The position numbers and the translations under genes are program-made. From Mesaphorura yosii (taxonomy: Eukaryota; Arthropoda; Collembola; Poduromorpha; Tullbergiidae): a DNA stretch of 64,000 nucleotides. The stretch is taken from assembly GCA_009869945.1 (NCBI GenBank), contig WIXG01000144.1, positions 62,001-126,000 of the forward strand, in the 5' to 3' direction. The notes beneath the pieces are model-generated. The model ran no database searches. It was not told the origin of the DNA and saw nothing but the letters and a program-made list of their open reading frames with translations. Below are positions 25,001 through 35,962 of the stretch, piece after piece. The number at the start of each line of letters is the position of its first letter. The first letter of the stretch is position 1.

Positions 25001-26351
25001 CCGCGCCGCATCTCTGAATGCAGATAAACCCTTTCTATCAATTCCAGGCAGGCAATTTTGAGGGTCCGGCGACGGCGACTCAAAGAAGGTCGGTCCGCCG
25101 CTTTCACTCAATATCGCTCTCGCCTCTCGCTCTTGTTATTAAGCGTCATCCGTACGACTCACGACAGAATGGAAATAAAGTAGGCGTACGCGCACAGCTC
25201 GAGCCTGGCATGGCAGCACCCAATTTGGCGTAATCCGTTTATCCTTCAAACGACCGAATAATGTACCCGGCCACGAACCACGGAGAGAAAAGAAAAAAGG
25301 CAGAAAGGCACACTCACTCAAAAAGCGGACGCGCGGCGAATGGAGTCTATCGAGAGTTCATAAAAAGGAGTACGTGGCATGGCACGATGGAGTAAATCAG
25401 ATCAAATATGCGAGCGCGAGCGACGAAATCAAGCGTAGCAAGGCAAGCCAGAGATGAGATGCGATGCGGATGCGGGAAACAAGATTTTAGATTTTGTTTG
25501 CCTACCTTGACCAGAGACGGTACGAAGAGATCTGGTTTGAGCTGTAAGTATTCTTGAACCTTGTTATCTTCTCTCGCAACGGCCAGCAGCAGCTCCTCGT
25601 CCACGTGTGCCAAATTATTATTCGTCCGCGGCCGCCCGAACCGCGTCTGGAATCCTTTTGTCTTCACCCAAAATCTGAATTTGGAGTTTTCCACGCTGCT
25701 GCCGCCACCACCACCACCACCGCCGCTGCTGCTCGTCGACTCTTCCCCATTCAACGTCTTAATTATGCGAGTGCACTTCTTGAGCGTGATTGTTTTCGTT
25801 TTCGCTGAGTCACCGTACGTTCGCAGGACCCACGGCTGGAAGGCGGCGAACATGGACTTTTTGGCTATGCTCAGGCCGCTGAGGACTTTGCACGCAGCGG
25901 TTGGCGTGGTCATTGCTGTCGCAGAGGCTGCACACGTGGCCTGGTCCATCTTGAGACTCGTGAATTCTGATTCAGAGCCATCAGCGTCGCCGTTTCCCGA
26001 ACCGCAGTCGCTTCCGCTTCCACCGCCAACGTCAATGTCGACGTCGCTGCCGAGATTAGACAGAGACGAATCCTCTTCTCGTCCTAGCACAGTTCCGGGT
26101 ATCGGCACGGGCACGGAATCCGGCTCTTCATCATTATAATTGGTGGGCGGATCCAGGCCCTGGTCCTGGTCGTGCGCTTGGATTTGTTGTGGTCGTGATG
26201 GATCGTGTCGGTGCTTTTTGCTGATCTTTGACATATTTCTACGGTGTCCTTTCAGAACTCCGAGTTTCATTTTGCCTGCCTGCATGCGGGTTGCGGGCCC
26301 GCGCTTGTACTTCTCGTCTGTGCGTGAATTGTTCCAGACCTGCCTGCCTGC
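4015..26351 (-). CDS. NOL4-family nuclear protein (3'-partial; exons 26351-25506, 5316-5161, 5094-4015)
   Basis: The gene is recognised by three conserved blocks of the nucleolar protein 4 / NOL4L family. The exon 26351-25506 carries WVLRTYGDSAKTKTITLKK and KFRFWVKTKGF. The exon 5316-5161 carries RVAIVEQFFDIIHTVH and KHAGQKRTYRA. The exon 5094-4015 begins with YAFLPREAVTRFL and a CxxCQKRM element. Joins are phase 0 (AAG at 25506 to GAC at 5316; GCT at 5161 to ATT at 5094). The 66-bp intron 5095-5160 has a GTAAGT donor, a length divisible by three and no stop, so it mimics coding sequence. Exon 3 then encodes low-complexity tracts (two poly-Q runs, Ser-rich and acidic tail). It stops at a GT donor right after GluLys, just where the family continues, so the remaining C-terminus lies beyond the left edge. 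The first ATG in the 5' exon is at 26285, but the exon is open back to a good acceptor at 26352. Nuclear role in the family is poorly defined. Confidence 0.82.
6415..6436. repeat. GC-only inverted repeat
   Basis: Two perfect 10-base arms (gtcccgggcc and ggcccgggac) flank a 2-base spacer in the NOL4-like intron. A related GGGCCCGGGC occurs about 60 bp downstream. No function is evident. Confidence 0.7.
11725..11763. repeat. GTGCGAT-type short tandem repeat
   Basis: Degenerate tandem GCGATG/GTGCGAT units occur about five times in succession in the NOL4-like intron. Confidence 0.8.
16654..16769 (-). pseudogene. Chemoreceptor C-terminal relic 1 (frameshifted)
   Basis: Reading the minus strand from an ATG at 16769 gives MRIRLLLTYDRLTFVKIVQ, clearly matching MKIRFLLSYNKLTFIKIMQ near the C-terminus of the intact receptor at 18185-19388. 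The frame then breaks. Shifting by one base restores VILGRVIVIDLLLMVG and a stop at 16656-16654, matching the intact VILANVIDLLLAVEGI end. It is therefore a decayed copy of the last part of a receptor; no upstream portion is recognisable. Confidence 0.75.
16857..17030 (-). pseudogene. Chemoreceptor C-terminal relic 2
   Basis: Minus strand from 16964 reads MEIRYLLTYDRLTFVKVMQ, then NVILIKVIDLLLMVSE and a stop at 16859-16857, in frame and very like the intact neighbour's C-terminus. Just upstream, homology to the MSAENK segment is seen (MGISEENSHAL), but in a different frame and ending in TGA. The copy is therefore broken by a frameshift, and the rest is lost. It lies about 90 bp from relic 1, suggesting old tandem duplication. 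Confidence 0.72.
18185..19388 (-). CDS. 7TM chemoreceptor (gustatory/odorant-receptor-like), nested in the NOL4-like intron
   Basis: Two exons, 19388-19025 and 18948-18185, give 375 residues, a usual length for arthropod gustatory-type receptors. The 76-bp intron has donor GTGAGT and acceptor TTAG. The split Gly codon joins HKDLG to RHFNISPEARDGNEKFL. Several hydrophobic segments are visible, including WMYFIGNIIARFILIGIL, DIIIISFLFPLFLISATFGI, LLPAVHVCCAGMAILFLFNA and MIAQMILSFIFFTLCF. The C-terminus KLTFIKIMQDVIL...IDLLL occupies the place of the conserved Thr-Tyr/Phe motif at the end of the last helix in this superfamily. Three damaged relatives flank it. Expected role is a ligand-gated cation channel in sensory neuron membranes; the ligand cannot be inferred. 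Confidence 0.7.
19985..20835 (-). pseudogene. Chemoreceptor 5' relic with lost start codon and an insertion
   Basis: About 20560-20835 is a close copy of exon 1 of the receptor at 18185-19388: the same region around ITPAKYDPVSDTL, the Trp-Ala-Gly-His-Ala-Arg loop and others, but with indels. The start ATG has become ATA (20835-20833). The end of exon 1 with its donor (about 20070-20160) and the start of exon 2 (about 19985-20040) also match, but are separated from the first part by about 385 bp of unrelated DNA. Nothing of the remaining receptor follows. A clear pseudogene from local duplication. Confidence 0.78.
20165..20550. other. Unrelated insertion inside the chemoreceptor relic
   Basis: Homology to receptor exon 1 stops near 20160 and resumes near 20550. 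The 385 bp between has no counterpart in the intact gene. It is AT-rich, with no obvious terminal repeats or coding potential, so its origin (transposon remnant or filler) is unknown. Boundaries are accurate to about 15 bp. Confidence 0.5.
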
Positions 26352-27564
26352 CTGTAAAGAGAGAAAGAATTATGAGATCCGGTTCCAGTGAAAGAGTTCC
26401 AACGCCGCGTCCGCCGCGTCGTGCCGAGTCGCGTCGCGTATCGTGCCAAGCCGGGCCAGACCAAGCCAATTCTACCATAAAACCCGAGTCGAGCTATTAT
26501 TAGCACTGCATCGTGCACTGCCCCGTGCAAGAACAAAAACAAACTCCAGCCATAGCCGCAGTATCCAGGCCAGGCCAGGACAGGAAGTGCCGTGGCAATT
26601 GAATGGTGTGAACGTGAAGCCGAGTCCCGTGGACGTGGAACGTCGCGCACGTTCGCACATTATACGCACATATTTTACCACCGACTCATCCTCCAGTTCC
26701 AATCGCAGTCGAAACTTCACACTTTACACTTTACTTTACACGTTCCAGCAATTCCAGGCTGGGAAAACGATGGCGATGAGAGCCAAGATTATTCTGGCTT
26801 GTCCCTGTGCTATGTTCTCTCCCGCCTGTACTGCTCTCGATTGCATTGCGTTGCGGTCGTGTATCAATTTCAGTGGACCGAGACGAAATTCGACACTTCG
26901 CGTCGCCAACGCAGCAAAGTACAGAATAGCAACTGGACGTATTGAACCGTGACAATGGCAAGAAGTCTCAGTTCCAATATCTTACCGTGCGTGCGAGAAG
27001 CGAGACGAAAATGTGCGAACTAATCACAAACGTACAACTTTGTTCTGTTCCAAAACTTAGCCGCCCGCACTTTGTAACTTTTTGCTCCAGATTCCAGATT
27101 TTTGTGTCTCAACTTCACAACAGCGCACAGATCAGAGCAGAAGCAGAAGCTGGGGAACAGAAAGGCAAAGGGCCGGTGCGCCGCCTGAATGCACGGGTCG
27201 TCGTCGTCGGCAGGTGTTGCATGAATAATGCATTCAATTCACAGAGCACAGGAACTGCGATCTGAGCTGCGTTGCGAGTTGGGCGCGAACGCCAATGCGG
27301 ACGCGTCACTCTCACTTGTGTCCCACGCTAATCAGTTATTCACTTATTCACTTATTCTTCCATTAAGTTGAACGCGTCCCGAGCTGCGAGTCGCGAGTTC
27401 TTTCGAATCTTCTCTTTTCGGATGCGAGCAGGCTGGCTGCACGCTGCTGAAATGAAACCTGGCTCTGGCTCGAATGATTAAGCACAATTCGAAAGTTCTT
27501 TTGATTCTTGACTTGTCGACAAAGACAGAGATGGAGACGAATTCCTTTCGCATACTTTCTTAAT

Positions 27565-27616
27565 ATGGCATGGCATGGCACGGCACGGCGTGGACTTGAC
27601 TTTGACTTTGACTTGA
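27565..27616. repeat. Adjacent CATGG-type and (ACTTTG)n short tandem repeats
   Basis: Repeated GGCATGGCATGGCACGG units are directly followed by three or more ACTTTG units. The location is in the gene-poor region upstream of the NOL4-like exon. Confidence 0.8.
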
Positions 27617-27690
27617 AGTAATCGTTTATTAATGAATGGAGGAATCAAAAGAAGTACTGTAAAAGTAAAAGATTTTAATTTCTTGCTTAC

Positions 27691-27841
27691 CTTGTCTGCT
27701 TTTCTGCGTTCGCGTTCGTGTTCGCGTTCTCGACTCTTCACTCTCCCGATTTCGATCTTGCACTCGTGCAGCAGAGGCAGCAGCAGCAGGAGACGACGGT
27801 GAGATAATGTTGTGTGACAATGGGGAACATCAGGACACTGC
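27691..27841 (-). CDS. Candidate upstream exon of the NOL4-like gene (start uncertain)
   Basis: On the minus strand an open frame ends in KSREREHERERRKADK followed immediately by GTAAGC (donor at 27690). That is phase 0, matching the phase 0 acceptor of the next exon at 26351 (AGRQVWNNSRTDEKYKRG). Both sides encode the same sort of basic, charged sequence. A possible acceptor (GGTCGCAG) would start the exon at 27841 in phase 0; other starts are possible. No family motif is present, so only the splice-phase fit supports it. Confidence 0.35.
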
Positions 27842-30800
27842 GACCACAACAATGAAGATGATTAGAGCACTGTAAAATCCGTGCAGCTCGCGCAATCACG
27901 AATGACGAATCGACCAGCAAGCAACTAGCAACTAGCAACTCACCAGCTCGGTGGACGACAGACAGACTCCAACAATGCGAGCAAAATGAGAGAGCACGAA
28001 GAATTTCGACAATGTCAACAATGCGATGTGACAATTGTCCCAATCATGGAAAGAATCACTGGACTACGGGTAGTGGTCCCTGGAAGGCTGAACCGGACGA
28101 TTTCTGTGAATCTAAGTCTCTTACGCACGATAAAACGCAAGCCGGCTACCGTTTTCTTAGATGATGAGCCTCCTCAGGACGGCTGACCGGAGACAAATTG
28201 GTGACACGAAAGCAGGGATTACGATTTAACGCACAATGGCACAATAAACGCAAACAGTGGCCTAAACACAAACGTGAGATGGGACGTCCGCTTGATTAAG
28301 CACTAAAAACCCTGCCTGCGTGGGCTCGACGTGGTGTTCGTGAGTCGCATCTTGTCAAGTGTCTGTGTTTTGGTGTTCTCGTGTTTTACTGGAACCGAAA
28401 CTAATAATCCGTGTAGTGTACACTCATAAATTATAACTTATGGGCCACCACACAATGGCAGGGGCAGTGGCAAAAGTACACTTTTGTGGTTTGTATTATT
28501 GTCCTAATCTTGCTTCTGAGAATTGCATCTTCACTGTGTTGTGTTGCACTGGAGAACAAAACAACGTGGTCGTCCGTGGTGCGTGCGGGTTTTGGTCGTG
28601 CTCCAGCTTCTACAGTGCGTTTCTGCTCGCTGGCTGCTTCTGCTGCGGCCGGTCGTCTGGTCTGGCTCTGGTTCAGATTGAGATTGAATTTGATCTCACG
28701 TCGACCGACCGAGTCGTCGAGCTGCTGCTGCTGTGGGACACTCCGGCAGGCAATCCAAGTAACGAAGAAGGAAACGCACGTTGTGTTACCCGTAACAGCG
28801 TTAACTTAGCGTAGTCACTGCTCACTCCACTCCACTCCACTGCTCAGTTACTGGATACTACTACACTGGAAGAGCAGCCAGGCAGCAGGCAGGGAAACAA
28901 CGGGGAGAAAAGGTAGCACAAGCAAGCCCAAGCACTGAAAACTCCAGTCCAACTGATCTGCACTCCAACTCTCCCTGGAACTGGTTACTGGCCTGGGCGG
29001 CTCAGTCGGTAAAAAGTAAAAACTTTCATTTTTTCATTTCAGGGCGATGGTGATGAGAGACTGGGCGAGCAAGACAACTTTGTTTTACTCCATGTGACAT
29101 GCCTGTTACGTGGTGGTCGGCTGGCTGGTTGGACGGACATCGGTTTGGTCTGTTCCTGGCATCGCGGATCCTATGGAATGAAAGTGAGAGGAGCAGCACA
29201 GAAGCAGGAGCATGACACTTTAGCATTAGATAATTGCCTCAAGCCGACAAAACACTAACATCAATAATAACAACACGAGACAAGAATACAGCATGGGACG
29301 CAAAGTAGCGCAATGTGCACGGGTGCTATAATGAAACCTGCTTTTGGATTTTCTGAACACGGGCACGTTGCACGTTACACGTATTTCACATGAGACTGAG
29401 ACAAGTGTGTGGATAATAAGGAAGACTGGCTGGAGGAATTCATGACACTGCCACTGTCACCGCCAGGCAGGACCATGCCAGGACAGGAGACAGTACAATA
29501 AATGATTTGTGATCCCGGATCCAAAATGCAGACCCCAGCAGCATTGTAGGCAATGACGTAATGTATCGTATCTCAAGAGTTAATGAATCTCTCGTCTATC
29601 GTTTGTATATCGTGAAATGAGTACCGTCGTCTTGGCTGGCTCAAGTCCCCGGCAGCGAGAGGCGAGATCACAATCTGCCGACCGGAGAATGCAACGCAAC
29701 GATGTGGCATGCACTGAATACAACGCCAAGCCGAGATCAGAAACACCAGATTACAAGTACGGTGCAACAACAAGAGCGATAGCCGTGGCAAGGCAAGGCA
29801 AAGCCAAGCCATGTCATGTAGGAAGAAAGAGACTTTGTCATTGTCATTAATAAATTGAACCTTGCGACTGCAATGCGACTTGGACTCCAATTCCAAATCC
29901 AATATGAAAATACCTCATGAGATTATAATTCTCACTCTCCCGTGGCCGTGGCCGTGTCCGTGCCTGCGTTCCTGCTCGTGGAAATCGAAATACCGCCTGG
30001 CCTGGCTGGTCTGATACAAATACATTGCAATTGGCACGAAGTAGGAACTGAGCTGGCATGACACGGCATTCATTCTTCTGGTACGGGAAACTAAGGAGAC
30101 ATGTTCCTGGCTCCTCGTCGTCGTTCCATGCATGCGTGCGTGCCAGGTTGAGCAACTCAATGAGTGTGTTTATTTTACCTTTTATAGCCGCGGCCGCGAA
30201 CGGATCGACCGAACGACTCACACCCGCACCGACTTGGCTGGTGGCTTGGCTCGTTATTCATCCGGACCAGGCAAATTGCATTTGGACGCGACATTCGACA
30301 TTCGACTTTGTGTCAAGCAGGCAGGCACGCAGGCAATCAAAGGCATTATTCATTTCAGCATTCCCGCCTGGCGTATTTACAATGTATTCCCAATGTATTT
30401 ACGAAACCAGAGTTAATCCGAATTTACTTCTATCACATCTAATACGTAAATATTATTATCATCAAAGGAAGGCATATTCGTGCTTTTTACAGTAAAAATT
30501 GGAAAATATTTAAATAATTAAACATTGATATTCGTGAAGAACACTATTATTGCCCATTTCATTAATATTATCGCATGTTTTTAGTATTCAAAATTCCGCT
30601 AATTAACTATGGCGAAACACAGTTAGAAAAAGGTTCAATTTGTGCATTTGTTTAAGATAAGCTCTAAGGGTTTACGACAATTCGCAGAAAAATGCATAAC
30701 GGCCGTTGTGTAATTTCTGCGTGAAAATCTTTCGCTTCTTGAAATATTTATGCACTGACACAATTTCCCGTTTTTCGGCCAATTTACTGATATGAGAAGT

Positions 30801-32740
30801 CATTTCGAGTATTCAAACGTTAATGTTGAGGTGTTTTCTAGCGAAAATGTGAAGACAAGTTACGGGCACAAAGCCGGAGTACGAAAACTTGCATTGATAT
30901 CCGTCGGGTGGAAGAAAAGTTATATGACGGGACTTCAAATCTCGTAGAACATTTTTTCAATGCCCATAAATTCCTTAATTACCCTGAACAAATGTACCTA
31001 TTTCACTAAGGAAATTGTTTGTTTGGTCACGATACAATTTCAAAAAAATGCGACAAAATTAATGAAATGGACAATAGTCACCAGAGGAATTCTTTTCCAT
31101 GTTGGATAAAATTTGCAAGTAGCGTTACTAGAGTAAGATTTCTATGGATATTATGACGATATTTATGAATTCTTGTAGGAATGGGCAGACCAGCCATCCA
31201 AACCAGTTGTTTGTGTCCGTCGTGTCTCGTGTCTTCCACGGTACGACGCGCGATGCACGGGCCGTGTTTTGTGTAGTGTTTTGTTTGCAGTTGCCTCTGG
31301 CCCACCTCGGATCCAATTTCTCACATGCCAGTTATTCTCATTCTTCATTTCATGCATACGGCGCGGCATACGTGGCGTAGTTTTTATGTCTGGTCGGTTG
31401 ACAGCTGAATTTTTGTCCCGTGCCACGGTCCGAAGGGAGAAACACGGTCGCCGTCGTCAGTCGTCGAGTCCCTTCCGCTGCTGCACTGCGCTGTGAGTTT
31501 GTGAGTTGAAGCCGCCAAGGATCTGGAACCGGATGCCAAAGTTGTACTAAGCCGAGCCGTGTGAGCAATTTCACGTCATCTCACAGCCGCATTCACAGAC
31601 ACATAGACAGTAGGCCGACGAAGAAGATTTATAGCCCGGGTACAGCGCTGCGCTGCGCTACACTAGCAATTAAATTTAATGAGTGGATCGACCAACAGGC
31701 AGGCAGGCCCAGACCCACACCGGCCCTGCCGCGCGGGCATGGCATGATAGGGTAATAAAGAATTTTAGATTACATGTTCATCATCAAATCATCATGATTC
31801 ACTTCACGCACGGCCTTTAGCCTTGCCGTCTAGTTTGAATCCTGAATCGTGAGACTTGACTCTGACTCCAGGAAGACTGGCCGTCGTCGCCAATCCAGAT
31901 GCCATCGTTTTCTTCGTTTCTGGTTCATGTACAATGCACGCCAATACATTGCAATGCAAAGGCACGTCTGCCGTTCATGCCGCGCCGCGTGAGAAGAAGC
32001 ACAGAGAAGTCAGGGCTTTGATGTGATGACTGATGAGATGCCCGACTCGATAAAATACCTCCACAGCCACAGCCACGGCACGGCCTTTATACGGACAACG
32101 AATAAACGAAGAAGACTGACTTTTTCTTGTTTGCGCCTTGCCTTGCCTAGCCTGCGTAGTGTTTGTATTGCCTGGCCATAATTGGTGGGCACTTATACAA
32201 AATTGCTTTGAGTTTCTTTGCTTGTTATTATTCGAATGCAGGCTCGCATGCACTCACGTCCTGAATTAACAAACGTGATTTCGAACGTGGACGTGAACTG
32301 CGTAAATTCTCGACTCGAATTCCGTCCAATTTTGGGATTCTGGCACCAAATTCCAATGCAGGACGGCTGATACACAAACATTGCAGATGCGTGTTAAAAA
32401 AATATTGGTTCCATGCCGCCGTGCTTTCGCCAACCAAATTCGTGCGTTTTTGGCAGGCAGGCATTCATTGCCATCTCACAGCACGATGTAGGATCAACAG
32501 CAAGCAATCAGTCCGGAGATCCAGAGCTCAGTTTGTTGGTCCCGGTTGCGAGTTCTGCTTGATTCCAGTTTCCGGGCAGATGCTTTGGTTAGGGAGAAAG
32601 AAGTCTAGTCTCACGCTACCCCGTCTGAGAACTGTTAGTGAAAACCGATGAACTAGAAGATGAGCCCAGATGAGCATTGATCATTGTACTTCTGTTCTGC
32701 TTTGTAAAAGCCACAACAATGCAAATGCAATGCCATGCGT

Positions 32741-33322
32741 AAACTAAAACGAGTTTTTATTCACAACAATAACAGGATACATCAAACTAATAATTTGGTA
32801 CGGTATGGTACGAGAATGACTGTAGGATTTTAGGACAACACTGCACGATACGATAAAGGGTTGATCTAATTTATAATTACAATTATTAATCCAACAGAAA
32901 AAGTACTTAAATGAGTTAGACTTTGGTTTGGTTTCTTCTAGCACGCATTCGTTTGATAATTTCGGTTCGATCACAAATTTCCACTTTCCCGGTTGACTAA
33001 AATGAATTGACGAATATCTATCGACGAGACAAGTGACGAATTTTTAAAAAATAATATCAAAACATTTTACCACCGACATTTTCTTTCTAGTAAAATATAA
33101 GAACACGAATTTCGACGAACTGCAATCACGAATTGGCTCTTAAATATCACACTCTAAACAAAATTCTAAAGCTGCGCTATTCTACAGTAAACTACGCTAA
33201 ACATCAAGAATAAAATGCTGCAGTGCAGGATTACAACTAACAATTAAAAGTGTGCCGAACAAAATACGACGACGACTATACACAACGAAGAAGCATACTA
33301 CTGATAAAAGACGTAAAAGAAT
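32741..33322 (-). other. Probable 3' UTR of the PC2 gene
   Basis: AT-rich, no coding signal. On the minus strand an AATAAA hexamer lies near 32762-32757, about 560 bp after the PC2 stop codon, and is a candidate poly(A) signal. Confidence 0.45.
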
Positions 33323-35962
33323 TTAAGCCTTCTTGCGATCTTCGTGGGCCTTCTTGACAACGGCCAGCTTGGAATGGTCGTCACTGACGTGAAGCCCGGC
33401 GTACGGCGGCTCGCGCGTCCCGTGAAGCATCAGACTCCACTCCTTCAGCCAACCCGCCTGCGGAGCCTCACCAGCAAAGCGGACCTCCAGTGTCCATTTT
33501 CCGCGTGGATTCTCGCCCCAGGTGTGTGTGGTCATGAAGGGCCATTTCACGAATCCGTCGTGACGGTCGTCGTCATTCGGGCGAGTGCTCAGAATCATCG
33601 ATCGTGTTCCCATTGGGGAAGACAGGAACATTTGCACGTCACCGCGTCGTGTGCTGTTGAGTGTGATGACGGCCTGCACGTGCTCCAGGTAGTCGACTTG
33701 AGTATCCAGCCCCTCGCAAGCCTTTGTGTCCAGTTTCAAGACCAGCGAGCCTTTGAGTGGAATTGGGCTGAAAGAGCGAATTGCAAGACAATTTAGTCGT
33801 AGGCTCTTAGTAAATTTAAACGGTGCATCAAGCGCTTAATTTACCTCATTTTCGTAATGCTTCCTCCATCACAGTGAAATCGAGCAGGTACAGTTTTCCA
33901 TTCCTTCGCCAGCGCGACCATTGCACCAGCGTCCAGCACACCGAAACCAAATAAGTGATTGAATTCCAGCCCAACTCCATTCATCGTCCAGTGGAACCTT
34001 CCCTTTGCATCAAAGAGCGAGTTGCGCTTCGACGTGAGCACCGTGAGGTGCTGAATATCCCTCCAATTCAGTTGGTTGTTAGCCTCCAGAGCCAGAGCGA
34101 AGACGCCAGCAGCTTCCGGTGCAGCGGCCGATGTGCCCGAGTGGGATTTGGTGCATTTCCCATAGAGATCTGTTGTCGCGACGCCGGTGTTGGGATCTTT
34201 CGCGCCGTTGCTGAATGTTGAAGCCAGAGTGGACGAGCACGACTCGTCGTAATGCGCGTTTTGCCCGTCGTTAATCGCCGAGTTGATTGAAATTGTCCAC
34301 ATTGACGCGGCGTAGCCATCACAGTTGCAGTCGTCGTCGTCTCCTCCGTCGCCACTGGCCCAGACGTAGATGGAGCCAAGTCCGTTGCGGCCTTCGTTCA
34401 CTCCTCGGACGATGGCTCGCATTGTGGCGTTGCGTGGGCCGTCAACCGTCTGTAAATGTTCAAGAATTTATTTACCCGTGAACGTGAACGTTGTAAACTC
34501 TGCTGTTTAAAACCAATATCTTAAAGCTAACCTTTCCATCGTCAGTTGGACCCCAAGATGCGCTGTAGATGTCGATCAGATTTGGTTCGTGGCCCATGGA
34601 GTTAGCTTCGATCAGGTCAGTCTATAATGATACAAATCTATAAAGCCATTGAATATAAAACGAACATTGCAATCAAACGATAATAACAAGTTTTAGTAAA
34701 CGATGAAACGGCGTAAAAAAAAAAGTCTCAAGTTTATCTTGTTTTCACTATGCATTTCTCGTGCGTGTCGAAAACAAAGGAAAAGTTTCTTCTCACATTA
34801 CGGTTCAGTGCAGTACAGACTCCGAACAGAGCTCGTTTAGAATTAGAACTTCAAGTTTCAAGGTAATCAAAATTCAAATAAACTAAAAGCTAGCCATTAC
34901 CAGTTTCAGAAAATACCTGTTTACCTGTTTCTGTTAAACTCTTTCATTGAAATTTCCAAGTGTTACAATTAGAAACTCCAACATTGTTCAATAACATACT
35001 TGTGAAAATAGAACTTGTTCGTTAAAATTAAACCTTTTCTGACTATTTATCGCTTGATTCCAATGTTCCTTTGATATTCGGTATAATGCCGGAAACATAA
35101 TTGCATAGTATAATATAATAAAACATCATATAATGCCGAATACCATGTACGGTTGATCCAGCATCCGGATTCCAGCCACCTGCGAGTCGTACGCGACCCC
35201 AACACCACACACGCCGTTGTCCCGTGCAGCAGAGACTTCGCCAGCGCACCGCGTGCCGTGGCTATTGAACCAGTCGTCAGTGTATCTCGGATACGGGAAC
35301 GGATCGTTGGAGCTGAAGTCAAAGCTCGCCTTCGCATTGTAGTTGAACTTGAGGTCCGGGTGCATGTAGTCTACTCCATCGTCCATGATCGCAGTCGTCA
35401 CATTCTTTCCGGTGATGCCCTGAGCCCAAGCCGCCTCCACGTTCAGGTCGAGTCTCGGCTTCCCTCCATTCTGCCCCGTATTCTTCAAGTACCACTGGAA
35501 TTGGAAGTACGGATCAGTCGGATCTTCCGGTCGCAATGGGACGTCAATCAGATTCTCGACGCGGAGCGGTGCAAACCCACGCTTGACTCGTTTGAACCCT
35601 GATTGCTGCACGGCGGACTCGATTTGCGGGTCCGCCTTCAGCTTCCGAATGTGCGGGACACTTCGCTTGGTTCTTGCGTGCGGAAGTGCTTCATGCTTGA
35701 AGTGATACTCGTCTTCTGATCCGACCAACTTGCCGAGGTTTACGAATCCATTCCGCTTCGCGATATGGTGAATTGTCTTCGGGTCGTGGCCAACTCCGCC
35801 GCTGCCAGCTGGCGAGGGGATCTTCACAAGGAAGGAGTTGGTGAATACTTCATGGCTGCCCTTGCCACCAGTTGAAGAGCGAACGACAGTCAGCTGAAGG
35901 AGCAGAAGAGACCCAAGAATCCACTTAATCGCGACTGCTACGGTTGCAGCATACTTGATCAT
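33323..35962 (-). CDS. amon: Neuroendocrine convertase 2 (PC2; insect amontillado)
   Basis: A kexin-like prohormone convertase that cuts neuropeptide precursors at dibasic sites in regulated secretory granules. Four exons (35962-35144, 34621-34532, 34449-33845, 33767-33323) join in frame to 652 residues, the usual PC2 length. Seen in order: signal peptide (about 1-28); prodomain with an internal ARTKR site (about 96-100) and the main RVKR cleavage site ending at 128; catalytic domain with Asp194 (IMDDG), His235 (NSHGTRC) and Ser410 ([10 protein letters not shown]); P domain with the conserved RRGD motif and FMTTHTWGE. The oxyanion position is Asp (WASGDGG, about Asp337) where furin and PC1/3 have Asn, which is diagnostic for PC2. 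Introns are 522, 82 and 77 bp. Like other PC2 enzymes it should need the chaperone 7B2. Confidence 0.96.

Larger units (their letters stand above)
5317..25505 (-). other. 20-kb intron of the NOL4-like gene
   Basis: This interval runs from donor GTAGGC (25505-25500) to acceptor CAG (5319-5317). Apart from a nested chemoreceptor island at about 16.65-20.84 kb I see no supported coding sequence. The flanks of the island share a peculiar vocabulary: TGCC and GGCA runs, TGCA, CATGGC/CACGGC, and GGAGAAAG words (for example 5877, 5918, 6569, 6698, 6717, 7453, 8558, 10486, 11926, 24716). Longer open frames here have the same vocabulary in all frames and no recognisable domain. Confidence 0.7.
26352..32740. 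other. Gene-poor stretch upstream of the NOL4-like conserved exons
   Basis: Apart from a candidate minus-strand exon ending at 27691, no coding sequence is supported. The composition resembles the NOL4-like intron (TGCC/TGCA words, GGAGAAAG at 32593), except an AT-rich patch at about 30.42-31.08 kb. The 5' exons and promoter of the NOL4-like gene may be here or further right, but I cannot place them. Confidence 0.5.

Noticed and set aside
25561..26139. 192-codon frame opposite the NOL4-like exon
   Set aside because: Antisense shadow of repeat-rich coding sequence (poly-Pro opposite poly-Gly).
33344..33796. 150-codon frame opposite the last PC2 exon
   Set aside because: Antisense shadow of a well-supported exon with no own motif.
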